A DNA stretch of 41,977 bases from an archaeon (GCA_020052935.1 JAGVOD010000061.1:1-41977); one strand, 5' to 3'. Counted from the first letter of the stretch, positions 23,982-31,127 are shown. Translations and numbers: made by a program. Notes: generated from the letters alone by a model not told the origin.

Positions 23982-24584
23982 ATGGAGTGGGGGAAATACT
24001 CAAACAAATACTTCCACACGACAACATACGAAGATTCCAAGTCGGGGGTCCGTGTGGAAGTTTCAGAAGGGGGAAATGTCAACATAACTGAGGAGGGGTT
24101 TTCTCTTAGAGTGAAGACCAGATCGGAAAGATACATGCCCAAACACAGAAACTATGCGATTGAACATCATCCAGACCCACCGCACGATTTCCCGCACATA
24201 CAGTTCAAGTTCATAACAGAAGAAATAGGCACAATAAGGATAAGAATAGACCTTAAAGACTCTGAAGAGTATGACCGGGCAGTGCTGGGCTTCATCTACA
24301 ACATCAAGAACGTGCTTGAAGAGCTTGAAACCCATAAGAAAGGCATCACTGCCGAGGTGATGGTGCTAGAACTGGTTAACAAACTCGAGAAAGAGTCCAA
24401 CTTCCTGTCACAGAAACTCATACAGGGGGTTGCAAAATACTCTCTCGACTTCGAGGACAGGAAGCTTCATCCAGGTGGTATTAACAAGCTAAAGGAAAAC
24501 CGACTGCTAATTGATTTCTTAGGAGAACCCATAATTAAGTCTATTGAAGATCAGTATAATAAGCATAATGAAACCAAGAAATAG
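23982..24584 (+). CDS. Hypothetical protein, partner of the preceding gene
   Basis: The 200-residue protein starts one base after the upstream stop with GAGGAGAG as ribosome site. It has no recognised family. Features are a basic beta-rich N-terminus, then 'NYAIEHHPDPPHDFPHIQFKF' (residues ~53-73) with His/Pro/Asp spacing suggestive of a metal or active site, 'IRIDLKDSEEYDRAVLGFIYNIKNVLEELE' and a helical C-terminus ending in a hydrophilic tail. Tight coupling to a DNA-binding-like gene, low GC and adjacency to two tRNAs make a toxin-antitoxin or integrated-element cargo role plausible. This is an inference from context only. Confidence 0.62.
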   Translation: MEWGKYSNKYFHTTTYEDSKSGVRVEVSEGGNVNITEEGFSLRVKTRSERYMPKHRNYAIEHHPDPPHDFPHIQFKFITEEIGTIRIRIDLKDSEEYDRAVLGFIYNIKNVLEELETHKKGITAEVMVLELVNKLEKESNFLSQKLIQGVAKYSLDFEDRKLHPGGINKLKENRLLIDFLGEPIIKSIEDQYNKHNETKK

Positions 24585-24628
24585 TCCCAGAGCACAACCT
24601 TCTTTCTGGTGTCGAAAGTAAATAAAAA

Positions 24629-24701
24629 TGGGGCTGCGAGGATTTGAACCCCGGCTGAGCGGCCCCGAACCGCTAGTCCTACCAAGCTAGACTACAGCCC
24701 C
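24629..24701 (-). tRNA. tRNA-Pro (anticodon CGG)
   Basis: A complete 73-base cloverleaf can be folded. The acceptor GGGGCTG pairs with CAGCCCC, the D arm is GTCT/GGAC with GG in its loop, the anticodon stem is AGCGG/CCGCT with loop TTCGGGG (anticodon at 24665-24667), there is a 4-base variable region, and the T arm is CGGGG-TTCAAAT-CCTCG. The discriminator is A and CCA is not encoded. No intron. It reads codon CCG. Confidence 0.95.
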
Positions 24702-24712
24702 ACAAGGGTCTT

Positions 24713-24820
24713 GTTCCTTGATCCCGCAATCCAGTGCCACACTCACTTCGTTCGGTGGCACGTCATACTGATGTACTGAGACTCTCGGGACGGGACCTCT
24801 TGCATAGTGAATCAAGGAAC
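24713..24820. repeat. Inverted-repeat element between two tRNA genes
   Basis: GTTCCTTGAT (24713-24722) and ATCAAGGAAC (24811-24820) are perfect inverted repeats. They enclose a GTGCCAC/GTGGCAC hairpin (24734-24740 and 24755-24761), reminiscent of the ends of the GCAGTGCCAC element family, and CCCG/CGGG blocks. The region lies just upstream of tRNA-Pro and is noncoding. Confidence 0.5.
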
Positions 24821-24838
24821 TAAAAAATTTACTGCAAA

Positions 24839-24873
24839 AACAATCCCGACTCGCAAGCTCGTCTGGGATTGTT
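24839..24873. other. Stable hairpin in the tRNA spacer
   Basis: AACAATCCC (24839-24847) and GGGATTGTT (24865-24873) form a perfect 9-bp stem, extended by GAC/GTC after a one-base bulge, with a 10-base loop TCGCAAGCTC. Read on the minus strand it would lie in a shared tRNA-Ala/tRNA-Pro transcript. A processing signal or a small repeat unit is possible. Confidence 0.45.
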
Positions 24874-24876
24874 GAG

Positions 24877-24928
24877 CATTCAAAAGCCAATTTTGTCGAC
24901 TTCATCGGCAAAATTGTCTTATTGAATG
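24877..24928. other. Hairpin downstream of tRNA-Ala
   Basis: CATTCAA (24877-24883) pairs with TTGAATG (24922-24928), and inside it CAATTTTG (24888-24895) pairs with CAAAATTG (24909-24916). The outer right arm overlaps the last two bases of tRNA-Ala, so the structure competes with the mature 3' end or forms after processing. It may act as a 3'-trailer or terminator element. Confidence 0.4.
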
Positions 24929-25028
24929 GACGCTACGGGAGTCGCACCCGTGGCCTTTCCCGCACTCGACATCACGCTTCAGCGTAACCGTCTGCGAGGG
25001 GAACGCTCTACTACTGAGCTAAGCGCCC
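24927..25028 (-). tRNA. tRNA-Ala (anticodon CGC) with 30-base intron
   Basis: The acceptor GGGCGCT/AGCGTCC keeps the G3-U70 pair that identifies alanine tRNA, with discriminator A. The anticodon stem TTCCC/GGGAA is interrupted after A37. The intron is 24963-24992. The junction folds as a standard bulge-helix-bulge: central helix CTCG/CGAG, bulges CAG and TGC, cut after CA and TG. After splicing the loop is CTCGCAC (anticodon 24994-24996). The D loop AGTAGTA lacks the usual GG, and the T loop is TGCGACT with G instead of U at position 55, so the normal G18-pseudouridine55 contact is absent. Confidence 0.93.
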
Positions 25029-25064
25029 GTATTGACTGAAAAATCAAGCGGCACTATTTAAAGC

Positions 25065-25286
25065 TTATTTCGCTTTGTGACGTATTGGCTTCTTTTTCTC
25101 TTCTTTCACAGCCAGCGTGAAGAACACCGCGAATATGGCAGCGACAAGGACAATCAAGGCGAAAAGCACTATCGCAGCAATGGTGAAGACACGCCTGCCA
25201 GTCAGCATCGCGAGCACGCCTATTATTATGAGGAAGAACCCGAGGATCTCTGCAGTTATGAGCGTGTGCCTGGCCTTGTCCTTCAT
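25065..25286 (-). CDS. Two-helix small membrane protein
   Basis: The 73-residue protein has hydrophobic segments at ~10-27 (ITAEILGFFLIIIGVLAML) and ~32-55 (VFTIAAIVLFALIVLVAAIFAVFFTLAV), then a Lys-rich tail (KEEKKKPIRHKAK). A hairpin with both ends in the cytosol is the likely topology. Its start overlaps the stop of the upstream Fis-like regulator gene (ATGA, 25283-25286), so the two are co-translated, which links the peptide to the regulator. Function unknown. Confidence 0.7.
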   Translation of the reverse strand: MKDKARHTLITAEILGFFLIIIGVLAMLTGRRVFTIAAIVLFALIVLVAAIFAVFFTLAVKEEKKKPIRHKAK

Positions 25287-25915
25287 TTCAATCCCAGCGA
25301 CTTCAGCTTCCTGAGCAGAGTCTCGTATCTCAGGCCTATCTTCTTGGACGCGGCAGAGACATTGCCCTTGCTGTCTGCCAATGCTTTTGTGAGGTATTCC
25401 TTCTCGAACTCCTCCTCTGCCTGCTTGAGAGTGATGCGCTTCTCTGGCAGCTCATCGAGTATCTCTTTCGAGACAGTATCTACCTTCTTGTAGACCTCTG
25501 CGATGCGCTCAGGATGTATCACAGTGCGGTAATGCTCCAGCACATCCCCGATTATGCCCTCGACAGCCTTCTGCCTTATCTGGTAAGGCTTGATCATCTC
25601 TTCCCTTATCTTGGAGACATCGATGCCCGCGTCCTTGACGATGCGGTGGATGCTGCGCCTATCGACTCCTGCTTTCTTGGCGACATCAGAGATGTTGCCA
25701 TAGCTGATCCTCAACAGCCTGCCGAGGAACTGCTGCTTGAACCTCTTCTTGGCCTGCTTGAACTTGACGCCGGTGTCTATCTCGAAAGATACTAGCGGAC
25801 TCTTCTCCAGCTTTGCAGAGATGTCGCGATTCAGCTCATCTATATTGATGCCTAAGACAGGCTTCATGGCATCGCCGACAATATCCTCGACATCCTTCTT
25901 CTGTTGCTCTGGCAT
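25283..25915 (-). CDS. Regulator with two Fis-type helix-turn-helix segments
   Basis: From ATG 25915 the protein has 210 residues. Two copies of the same module occur. 'FKQQFLGRLLRISYGNISDVAKKAGVDRRSIHRIVKDAGID' is at ~58-98 and 'FEKEYLTKALADSKGNVSAASKKIGLRYETLLRKLKSLGL' is at the C-terminus (~169-208). The 'GN(I/V)S.(A/V)(A/S)KK.G..R..(L/I)..(L/I)(V/L)K..G' pattern is the Fis/NtrC C-terminal DNA-binding helix-turn-helix (HTH_8), usually bacterial. No receiver or AAA+ domain is present. A TATA box (CTTTATAAATC, 25936-25946) sits ~25 bases before the ATG, so the mRNA is probably leaderless; the longer frame to 26068 would cross it. Confidence 0.8.
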   Translation of the reverse strand: MPEQQKKDVEDIVGDAMKPVLGINIDELNRDISAKLEKSPLVSFEIDTGVKFKQAKKRFKQQFLGRLLRISYGNISDVAKKAGVDRRSIHRIVKDAGIDVSKIREEMIKPYQIRQKAVEGIIGDVLEHYRTVIHPERIAEVYKKVDTVSKEILDELPEKRITLKQAEEEFEKEYLTKALADSKGNVSAASKKIGLRYETLLRKLKSLGLK

Positions 25916-26036
25916 GAGACTGCCTTGGATTTGGTGATTTATAAAGGTTGTGCGGTCAGATTGCATAAAATGTCCCAGTAACCTATCCTGCGGCTTGATT
26001 TTCTTTATAAATTCCTGAGTATTATCTGACTGCAAT

Positions 26037-26237
26037 ATGACATATTCGTCTTGCAGCGGAAAGTGCAATTATACCAGCATGAGCGAGGCAAAGGAGCTCG
26101 CCACAGGAAAAGACACTGCTATGTACCAGCCAGCACGCGGCAGCTACGACTCCTCATGTGGCCTGAACAGCAGCGCAGCAGCTTATGCTCAAATGCCTGC
26201 GCCAGGCAGGTTCCCGTCCATGAGCTATCTAGGATAA
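26037..26237 (+). CDS. Small hypothetical protein preceding the HExxH gene
   Basis: The peptide is 66 residues from ATG 26037, which lies ~28 bases after the TATA box TTTATAAAT (26004-26012), so a leaderless start fits; ATG 26079 would give 52 residues. The composition is rich in Ser, Ala, Tyr and Gly with low complexity (SSAAAYAQMPAPGRFPSMSYLG). An N-terminal CSGKC appears only in the longer form. It ends one base before the next gene, whose N-terminus (MSYAPCNSCYSAASS) is similar in style, so the two may derive from one another or act together. No family was recognised. Confidence 0.55.
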   Translation: MTYSSCSGKCNYTSMSEAKELATGKDTAMYQPARGSYDSSCGLNSSAAAYAQMPAPGRFPSMSYLG

Positions 26238-26238
26238 G

Positions 26239-27171
26239 ATGAGCTACGCACCATGCAACAGCTGCTACAGCGCAGCCTCATCGAGGCGGCTTGAGCAGGT
26301 AGTGAACAAGTTCTACATAAACGGCGACATAAACATAAACAACGGCAGCATAAACCACGGTATACAACACTCTATCGCAGCAGAAAGGACCGGCGACATA
26401 TTCGTACAGAACAACATAGAGAGCAGGATAGGGATAACAAACAACTACGTCGTGAATCTCGACAACAGGAAAGTCGAGTTCATCTCGCCGTACATGGGTG
26501 ACGGTGCTAAAGGCAAAATAGGTTATAATCATCGGAATGATAGTTATCTTCTTACTGGCCCTACGGGCAAATACGACAATAGCCAAGAGTACCAGAGCAG
26601 CATAACACTAGGCCTGCTCAGCCCTCGACGTCCTGCGACCCAGTTCGTGGAGAAAGCAGAAGAGATAAAGAACATCGTCTGCGAGGCTTTCGAAGCAGTG
26701 ACAGGACAGGCATTCCCTGATGACATAGTCGTAAGAGTCTGTGATGAGTCTGAGCTGAGGAAGGCGCACTCTGCCAACGGCGGGAAATGGAACCCAGGAA
26801 TACTGGGATTCGCGCTGAACAGGCATCCTTACCCAAGCACAATATTTGTGCGGAAGAACCATCTTGACGCACTGATGCTGACTGTCGGCCACGAGCTCGG
26901 ACACGTCATAGCGCCACGGCTCGACCATGATGTAGATGAAGAGGCCAAGGCATTCGCCTTCGAGCTAGCATGGGCAAGGACCATCGTCGAAAACAACATC
27001 GGCGGCCTTGCATCCAACTTCAACCCAGACTTCATGCCTGCAGCGAACGGCCTGCACGACAAGGCATTCGCGTTCGTGCAGAACATCGTCAGGAAAGGGA
27101 AAGAGGCGTTGAGATTATTCTTGGAGCTGGCAAAAGGAGATATCAGGGTAGAGGAAAAACTTTTATACTGA
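26239..27171 (+). CDS. HExxH zinc metallopeptidase-like protein
   Basis: The 310-residue protein has a Cys/Tyr-rich start, then an Asn-rich region of short repeated strands ('KFYINGDININNGSINHGIQHS', residues ~25-46), and a C-terminal catalytic-type domain. 'LMLTVGHELGHVIAPRLDHDVDEEAKAFAFELAW' (~212-246) contains HELGH followed by a conserved acidic helix, the gluzincin pattern (two His, downstream Glu). 'IFVRKNHLD' just before it is the edge strand typical of such folds. There is no signal peptide, so it appears cytosolic. Codons between about 26500 and 26575 are more AT-rich than the rest (GGT, AAT, TAT, CTT), hinting at a patch of different origin. The peptide substrate is unknown. Confidence 0.75.
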   Translation: MSYAPCNSCYSAASSRRLEQVVNKFYINGDININNGSINHGIQHSIAAERTGDIFVQNNIESRIGITNNYVVNLDNRKVEFISPYMGDGAKGKIGYNHRNDSYLLTGPTGKYDNSQEYQSSITLGLLSPRRPATQFVEKAEEIKNIVCEAFEAVTGQAFPDDIVVRVCDESELRKAHSANGGKWNPGILGFALNRHPYPSTIFVRKNHLDALMLTVGHELGHVIAPRLDHDVDEEAKAFAFELAWARTIVENNIGGLASNFNPDFMPAANGLHDKAFAFVQNIVRKGKEALRLFLELAKGDIRVEEKLLY

Positions 27172-27190
27172 ACAAGGTTCTCTTTCTAGC

Positions 27191-27544
27191 ATGGAGACAA
27201 AGAAGCAGGTAACGACAAAGTTCGTCATCGGCGCTGCGCTCATAGCAGCATCACTCGCGCTAGGCAAGCTGGTGCTCATACCAATAGTGATCTTCCCAGG
27301 CAACAAGACCTGGCAGGTATCGATGTTCTGGACATATCTCTTCTCATGGGCGATGTTCCTACCAGGACTCTACCTCGCAGGAAAAGAAGGATGGCTCCTC
27401 GTGACGCACAAGTACAAGGAGTACGGCGACAAGACGATGTGCAAAGTAAGAGAGCATGGAAGAAACGTGACTGAACACACCGCACGCGTACTAGAGCACC
27501 CAGTCAAGGTCTCAAAGGCATTGACAAGGCTTGGAAGGAAGTGA
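27191..27544 (+). CDS. Small membrane protein, unknown function
   Basis: The 117-residue protein has two hydrophobic segments (residues ~9-34, 'FVIGAALIAASLALGKLVLIPIVIF', and ~43-63, 'VSMFWTYLFSWAMFLPGLYLAG'). A basic cytosolic C-terminal half follows, with amphipathic helical character ('EYGDKTMCKVREHGRNVTEHTARVLEHPVKVSKALTRLGRK'). No motif of a known family is visible. It sits 20 bases after the HExxH gene and may share its transcript. It ends two bases before the convergent gene at 27547. Confidence 0.65.
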   Translation: METKKQVTTKFVIGAALIAASLALGKLVLIPIVIFPGNKTWQVSMFWTYLFSWAMFLPGLYLAGKEGWLLVTHKYKEYGDKTMCKVREHGRNVTEHTARVLEHPVKVSKALTRLGRK

Positions 27545-27546
27545 CT

Positions 27547-28251
27547 TCACTCAGCCTTCTCTTCTTTGCGCAAGAACTTATTCTCAAGATACCTCGCAGC
27601 GTAATCGATGTAAGACTTGACAACCGGTATTTCTGGGTCTTTAGTTATGCCCGCAGGCCCGAAACAAGTGCCTTTCCAGCACTCTACCAAATTCTCGAGA
27701 GGAAGCCCGTGCTTCAGGCCTTCTGAAGCAACAGCGGTTATGCAGGACGTAACCTCCTGAGGAAAGCCTCCATCAGCACCAACCACCAGGCTGACACTAG
27801 CAACGTTCGATGCGCCATCCTGAAGAACATTCAAGTAGGCCATGTTATCATCACCGGCGAAGCCCAACCTGAAAGTAATACCATTACCAGCATCATATTC
27901 CAGACGAGGCCTGGGCGGGACATCTGACCTAGCTACAGGCAGGCCTCCTGCAAAATGAAAAACCTCACGCAAGATAGGCTCACGGGATCTCCCGAAATTA
28001 ATCATTGCCCGCCCCCAAGGAGTGCCTGCCTTCAAGACAAGCGAAGCTGTAGTAGATATGCAGCTTAGCATCCCTGCCTCATACTCTTCACGAGGCTTGT
28101 CAAAAGAAACCATGAGTTCTGTCGGAATGCCATCGACGAATCCGCCCAGCACAAGCTTGCAAGGCCTTTTATCGCCGATTATATCCGGAACATCAAAACG
28201 GTAAAGCATCGCGTTCTTATCGTAAGAACCTGGTTGATCATTTTCTCCCAT
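27547..28251 (-). CDS. Hypothetical protein, 234 residues, duplicated beta layout
   Basis: Start ATG 28251 is preferred; the frame is open to 28326 but a TATA-like AAGTATTTATTCC lies there. The protein shows two related halves: 'PCKLVLGGFVDGIPTELMVSFD...EEYEAGMLSCISTTASLVLKAGTPWGRAMINFG' and 'GITFRLGFAGDDNMAYLNVLQD...FPQEVTSCITAVASEGLKHGLPLENLVECWKG'. Each has strands followed by an 'SCI(S/T)..AS..LK.G.P' helix. It ends in 'GTCFGPAGITKDPEIPVVKSYIDYAARYLENKFL', which resembles the vitamin-B12-dependent ribonucleotide reductase C-terminal (TSCPD-type) region 'tS..v...lq.Glpl...v....g..f.p.G'. That similarity covers only the accessory TSCPD domain, so the call is TSCPD-domain-like protein. Confidence 0.65.
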   Translation of the reverse strand: MGENDQPGSYDKNAMLYRFDVPDIIGDKRPCKLVLGGFVDGIPTELMVSFDKPREEYEAGMLSCISTTASLVLKAGTPWGRAMINFGRSREPILREVFHFAGGLPVARSDVPPRPRLEYDAGNGITFRLGFAGDDNMAYLNVLQDGASNVASVSLVVGADGGFPQEVTSCITAVASEGLKHGLPLENLVECWKGTCFGPAGITKDPEIPVVKSYIDYAARYLENKFLRKEEKAE

Positions 28252-28419
28252 ATTTGTCAAACCCCCGAAAACAAGCATAAACTGCCGGAATAAATACTTT
28301 GCTATGGACTGACTTTTCTGTCCCACAATGTTAGGCAGTTCTCCCTAAGTATTTATAAATGAAAGGCGCTTAATGGGCTAAAGAAGAGATTATTATCATA
28401 ATCAATGGAGGACGGTATC

Positions 28420-28689
28420 ATGGCACTTAAGGAAGTAAAACCAGCAGAGAAAAAGGCTGCTGCACCAGCACAATCAACAGCCAGCAGGGAAGAACAGGTA
28501 GGTTTCCACAAAGGCGCGTTATCGACACTCGCCAAGGAACGCGAGGAGATGCTCAAGATCCTGAACATTGTAGAACAGCTCATGCAGATGCATGTCGCAG
28601 CGCTGAAAGACCTCGGAGTCGACCTGGAAAGGATAGCCAAGCAGGCACAGGCAGCCAAGACAGCACCGCTGGAGAAGAAGCTCAAGTAG
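28420..28689 (+). CDS. Small helical protein, 89 residues
   Basis: ATG 28420 is eight bases after GGAGG, which fixes the start (an upstream ATG at 28405 overlaps that ribosome site). The N-terminal ~30 residues are Lys/Ala/Pro-rich and probably disordered. The rest is one long amphipathic helix pair ('GALSTLAKEREEMLKILNIVEQLMQMHVAALKDLGVDLERIAKQAQ') with coiled-coil spacing. It might be a small DNA- or protein-binding factor. Codon use and GC match the host. No family was recognised. Confidence 0.62.
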   Translation: MALKEVKPAEKKAAAPAQSTASREEQVGFHKGALSTLAKEREEMLKILNIVEQLMQMHVAALKDLGVDLERIAKQAQAAKTAPLEKKLK

Positions 28690-28748
28690 GCTTCAAATCT
28701 TTTCAATCTTAATCTTTACCAAAGAGGATTTCTAGACAGCAGGGTCAC

Positions 28749-28835
28749 AGATGTCACACTATTCGATTGTCGAGCCGAACAATCATTAAAAGCCGCCGTG
28801 ACATATGATGACACGGGTGGTGTAGATGTCACACC
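28749..28835 (+). promoter_or_regulatory. Candidate operator pair upstream of 28861 gene
   Basis: AGATGTCACAC occurs twice, at 28749-28759 and 28824-28834, flanking a TATA-like attaaaag (28784-28791). The second copy is inside the palindrome GGTGT-AGATGT-CACACC-type sequence at 28819-28835. A further CGTG...CACG pair (28797-28815) lies between. The arrangement suggests a repressor or activator site around the transcript start. Confidence 0.35.
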
Positions 28836-28860
28836 ACACTAACACTTAGAGGAAATCAAA

Positions 28861-29529
28861 ATGACACAGACACAGGATATGAAACAAGAAGAGAAACTAT
28901 ACAAGAGCGGAGTCAAAGAGGCAGGCAAGCTCGATGCAGAATACGGCAAGAAGGCCAACATCGTGCAGAAAGCATACGAGGCAGCGGTAGCTGAACTCGG
29001 ACTGTCTGACAAGGAGCTGCTCGACTCAGGAAAAGCCAAGAAAGTAGCAAAACTGATGTTCAGCAGCAAGTATCTCGGAAACTCGCAGTTCAACCCACTG
29101 ATGAAGGACTCGATGTACAAAGGATTCAGCGAGAAGAGCTCAACAGAACAGCAACAGCTGTACGAGCACATGCTCGGCATGAACCTCGACAGCTTCGTCA
29201 GGACCAACGGAATCATAGACTCGCACGGAGGCCTGCAAAGGACGACAATAGCCACGGCAGTAGAGAGAAACTACAGCGGCATGGAAGCACGGCAATTGAT
29301 GGCGCTGGCATGGCAGAAGGCATACGACCCTGAGAAAAGCTTCGGCGACAACATGAAGAACTATATCGCAGCACTGCAGCAGGACCCGATCCTAGCAGGC
29401 ACAGGCGCGAAAGTCGACGCAGGCAAGTTCGAGAGCATAGACGACGTAGCACAAACGCTAGCCAATTCATTCATGGGAAGATCGACAAGAGAAGGATACC
29501 AGTACAAGCACGGAGCAAATTTCAACTAA
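28861..29529 (+). CDS. Hypothetical helical protein, 222 residues
   Basis: Preceded by TTAGAGGAAATCAAA, a good ribosome site. The sequence is almost wholly helical and soluble, rich in Ala, Lys, Gln and Met. Residues 1-60 are charged helices, ~60-110 contain 'KLMFSSKYLGNSQFNPLMKDSMYKGFSEKSSTEQQQLYEHMLGMNLDSF', and the C-terminus has 'DDVAQTLANSFMGRSTREGYQYKHGANFN'. I do not recognise a family. The Fis-like regulator gene starts two bases after its stop, so the two form an operon behind the operator-like repeats at 28749-28835. Confidence 0.65.
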   Translation: MTQTQDMKQEEKLYKSGVKEAGKLDAEYGKKANIVQKAYEAAVAELGLSDKELLDSGKAKKVAKLMFSSKYLGNSQFNPLMKDSMYKGFSEKSSTEQQQLYEHMLGMNLDSFVRTNGIIDSHGGLQRTTIATAVERNYSGMEARQLMALAWQKAYDPEKSFGDNMKNYIAALQQDPILAGTGAKVDAGKFESIDDVAQTLANSFMGRSTREGYQYKHGANFN

Positions 29530-29530
29530 G

Positions 29531-30514
29531 ATGCAACAGGCAATAGCTTACCGGACGGAGAACCCTGAAGACAGGAGGCAGGAACTCGCCTACAGGATAG
29601 AGCGGGAGATTGCCTCCACGATACAGCCTCCGTTCGGCGACATGTCCCGCGGGCTCGCGCAAGGACTATTGTCGACGGTATACGACGTCGCAGCAGAAGA
29701 GCCGCACCCAACAAGAAGGGAGGCGATGGAATGGTTCGACAAGAACTACCTGCAGCGCGAGATAAGACACGCCAAAGGCAACATCACCCAGGTCGTGAGG
29801 AACGCTTTCTCTGTCGACGACGAGAACGAGGTGAATAACCTCAGAAGGAACGTCTACAGGAAGATAGAACGATACGGTCTTGGCGAAGAGGTAGACCTGG
29901 CAAGGCCATGGAAGCCAAAGCCGCTGGAACAATGCGTAGACGAGAACATCTACATACCAGCAGACAGGGTAGAACAGACTCTCTCCAAATCTCTTGCTGG
30001 CTACAAAGACGTGATAAATCCCGTGCTGTACGACGGACTGAGCGAAAGGATAAGGGACAAATCTCCAGCGCTGGCAGAGAAGATATCAGCATACGCGCCC
30101 ACGCCAGCCAACAGGCTCAAGGAGATAGTACAAAGCACAGAAGGCATAAGGAACTACAACCAGGCGAGCCAGGCATTCGAGCGACAGGTCATCTACGACA
30201 CACTATCAGCCACAGGATGGGACAAGAAGAAGACAGCAGAATACCTCGGAGACTCACTCAGGACGCTCAACAGACGCATAGCAGAGCTGGGAATAGAAGA
30301 ACAGGCAAGGACAGGCGAGCAGAAGCAGGACAACATCGCAAGGATAGATGAGTTCGTGCAGAAGAAGCTCGAACCAGACAAGCCAGCAATCGCAGTCAAC
30401 GAGATCGAGAGGTTCCAGCAGCTCGTAAGAGAATACAACGCCAAGAGAGAAGTCGAGCGGGAGAAGAAAGAGACAAAGAAAAAGAAACAGGTGCAGTGGA
30501 AAGGGATAGAGTAA
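29531..30514 (+). CDS. Regulator with two Fis-like helix-turn-helix segments (second copy)
   Basis: The 327-residue protein contains 'FDKNYLQREIRHAKGNITQVVRNAFSVDDENEVNNLRRNVYRKIERYGL' (~68-116) and 'FERQVIYDTLSATGWDKKKTAEYLGDSLRTLNRRIAELGI' (~217-256). Both follow the Fis/HTH_8 layout, with a leading 'FE...(L/I)' helix and a recognition helix ending '(L/Y)RR(K/I)..(L/Y)G(L/I)'. The first carries an insertion in the turn. The C-terminal ~65 residues are a highly charged coiled coil (EYNAKREVEREKKETKKKKQ). The architecture parallels the 25283-25915 gene, so the two are probably paralogues. No sensor or ATPase domain. Confidence 0.72.
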   Translation: MQQAIAYRTENPEDRRQELAYRIEREIASTIQPPFGDMSRGLAQGLLSTVYDVAAEEPHPTRREAMEWFDKNYLQREIRHAKGNITQVVRNAFSVDDENEVNNLRRNVYRKIERYGLGEEVDLARPWKPKPLEQCVDENIYIPADRVEQTLSKSLAGYKDVINPVLYDGLSERIRDKSPALAEKISAYAPTPANRLKEIVQSTEGIRNYNQASQAFERQVIYDTLSATGWDKKKTAEYLGDSLRTLNRRIAELGIEEQARTGEQKQDNIARIDEFVQKKLEPDKPAIAVNEIERFQQLVREYNAKREVEREKKETKKKKQVQWKGIE

Positions 30515-30563
30515 GCAAAATGTTTAAATAAACACACCCATAAGCACCTTTAAGAGGTGATTT

Positions 30564-31127
30564 GTGGCTGCAAAAAAGAAAAAGACGGTGAAGAAGAGTT
30601 CTAAAGACGACAAATCAGATATACTCAAGTATATACACCTCGCGATAGAGGTCGAGAAGAGAGGCATCGCTTTCTACACTGAAGCCAAAAAGACGGTCGA
30701 TGACTACAACATGACAAGGCTCATGGACGTGCTGCTGGAGCAGGAACACATACACCTTAAGTTCTTCACAGAGATATACGAAGCAGAGAATAGACGCGGC
30801 ATACTCGATGCTGCGAAAAAGGCTGGAGAGTACCATGGCCAGAAATCCGTCAAGAACCCGCTGTTCGGCATGGACCAGCTCAACAAGATCGTGAAGCAAA
30901 AATCCACGATATACCACCTCTTCAACCAGGCGATAGAGTTCGAGCAGCGAGGACACGACCTGTACATGGAACTCGCACGCAAGATAAAGAACAAGAAGAT
31001 TGCGGATTTCCTCAAGATGGTCGCGCACGAAGAGCTGCGACACCGCGATTTCATAAGGATGCACCAGGACGCGATATACGACACAGGATACTGGCTCGGA
31101 ATGGAGCATGTGAGACTGCAGACATAA
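30564..31127 (+). CDS. Ferritin-like (rubrerythrin-type) diiron protein
   Basis: The 187-residue protein starts at GTG 30564 after GAGGTGA. After a Lys-rich tail (residues 1-20), two helix pairs carry the diiron ligands: 'AIEVEKRGIAFYTEA' and 'LLEQEHIHLKFFTEIYE' in the first half, 'AIEFEQRGHDLYMEL' and 'VAHEELRHRDFIRMH' in the second. This E...ExxH...E...ExxH pattern is the rubrerythrin/ferritin-like four-helix bundle, used for peroxide reduction or iron handling. No rubredoxin domain (CxxC pairs) is fused. It has its own TATA box (aatgtttaaataa, ~30520-30532). Confidence 0.85.
   Translation: MAAKKKKTVKKSSKDDKSDILKYIHLAIEVEKRGIAFYTEAKKTVDDYNMTRLMDVLLEQEHIHLKFFTEIYEAENRRGILDAAKKAGEYHGQKSVKNPLFGMDQLNKIVKQKSTIYHLFNQAIEFEQRGHDLYMELARKIKNKKIADFLKMVAHEELRHRDFIRMHQDAIYDTGYWLGMEHVRLQT

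Noticed and set aside
22907-24628. tRNA-targeted integrative element with att sites
   Set aside because: No duplicate of the tRNA-Pro 3' end was found on the far side of the AT-rich island and no integrase is present.
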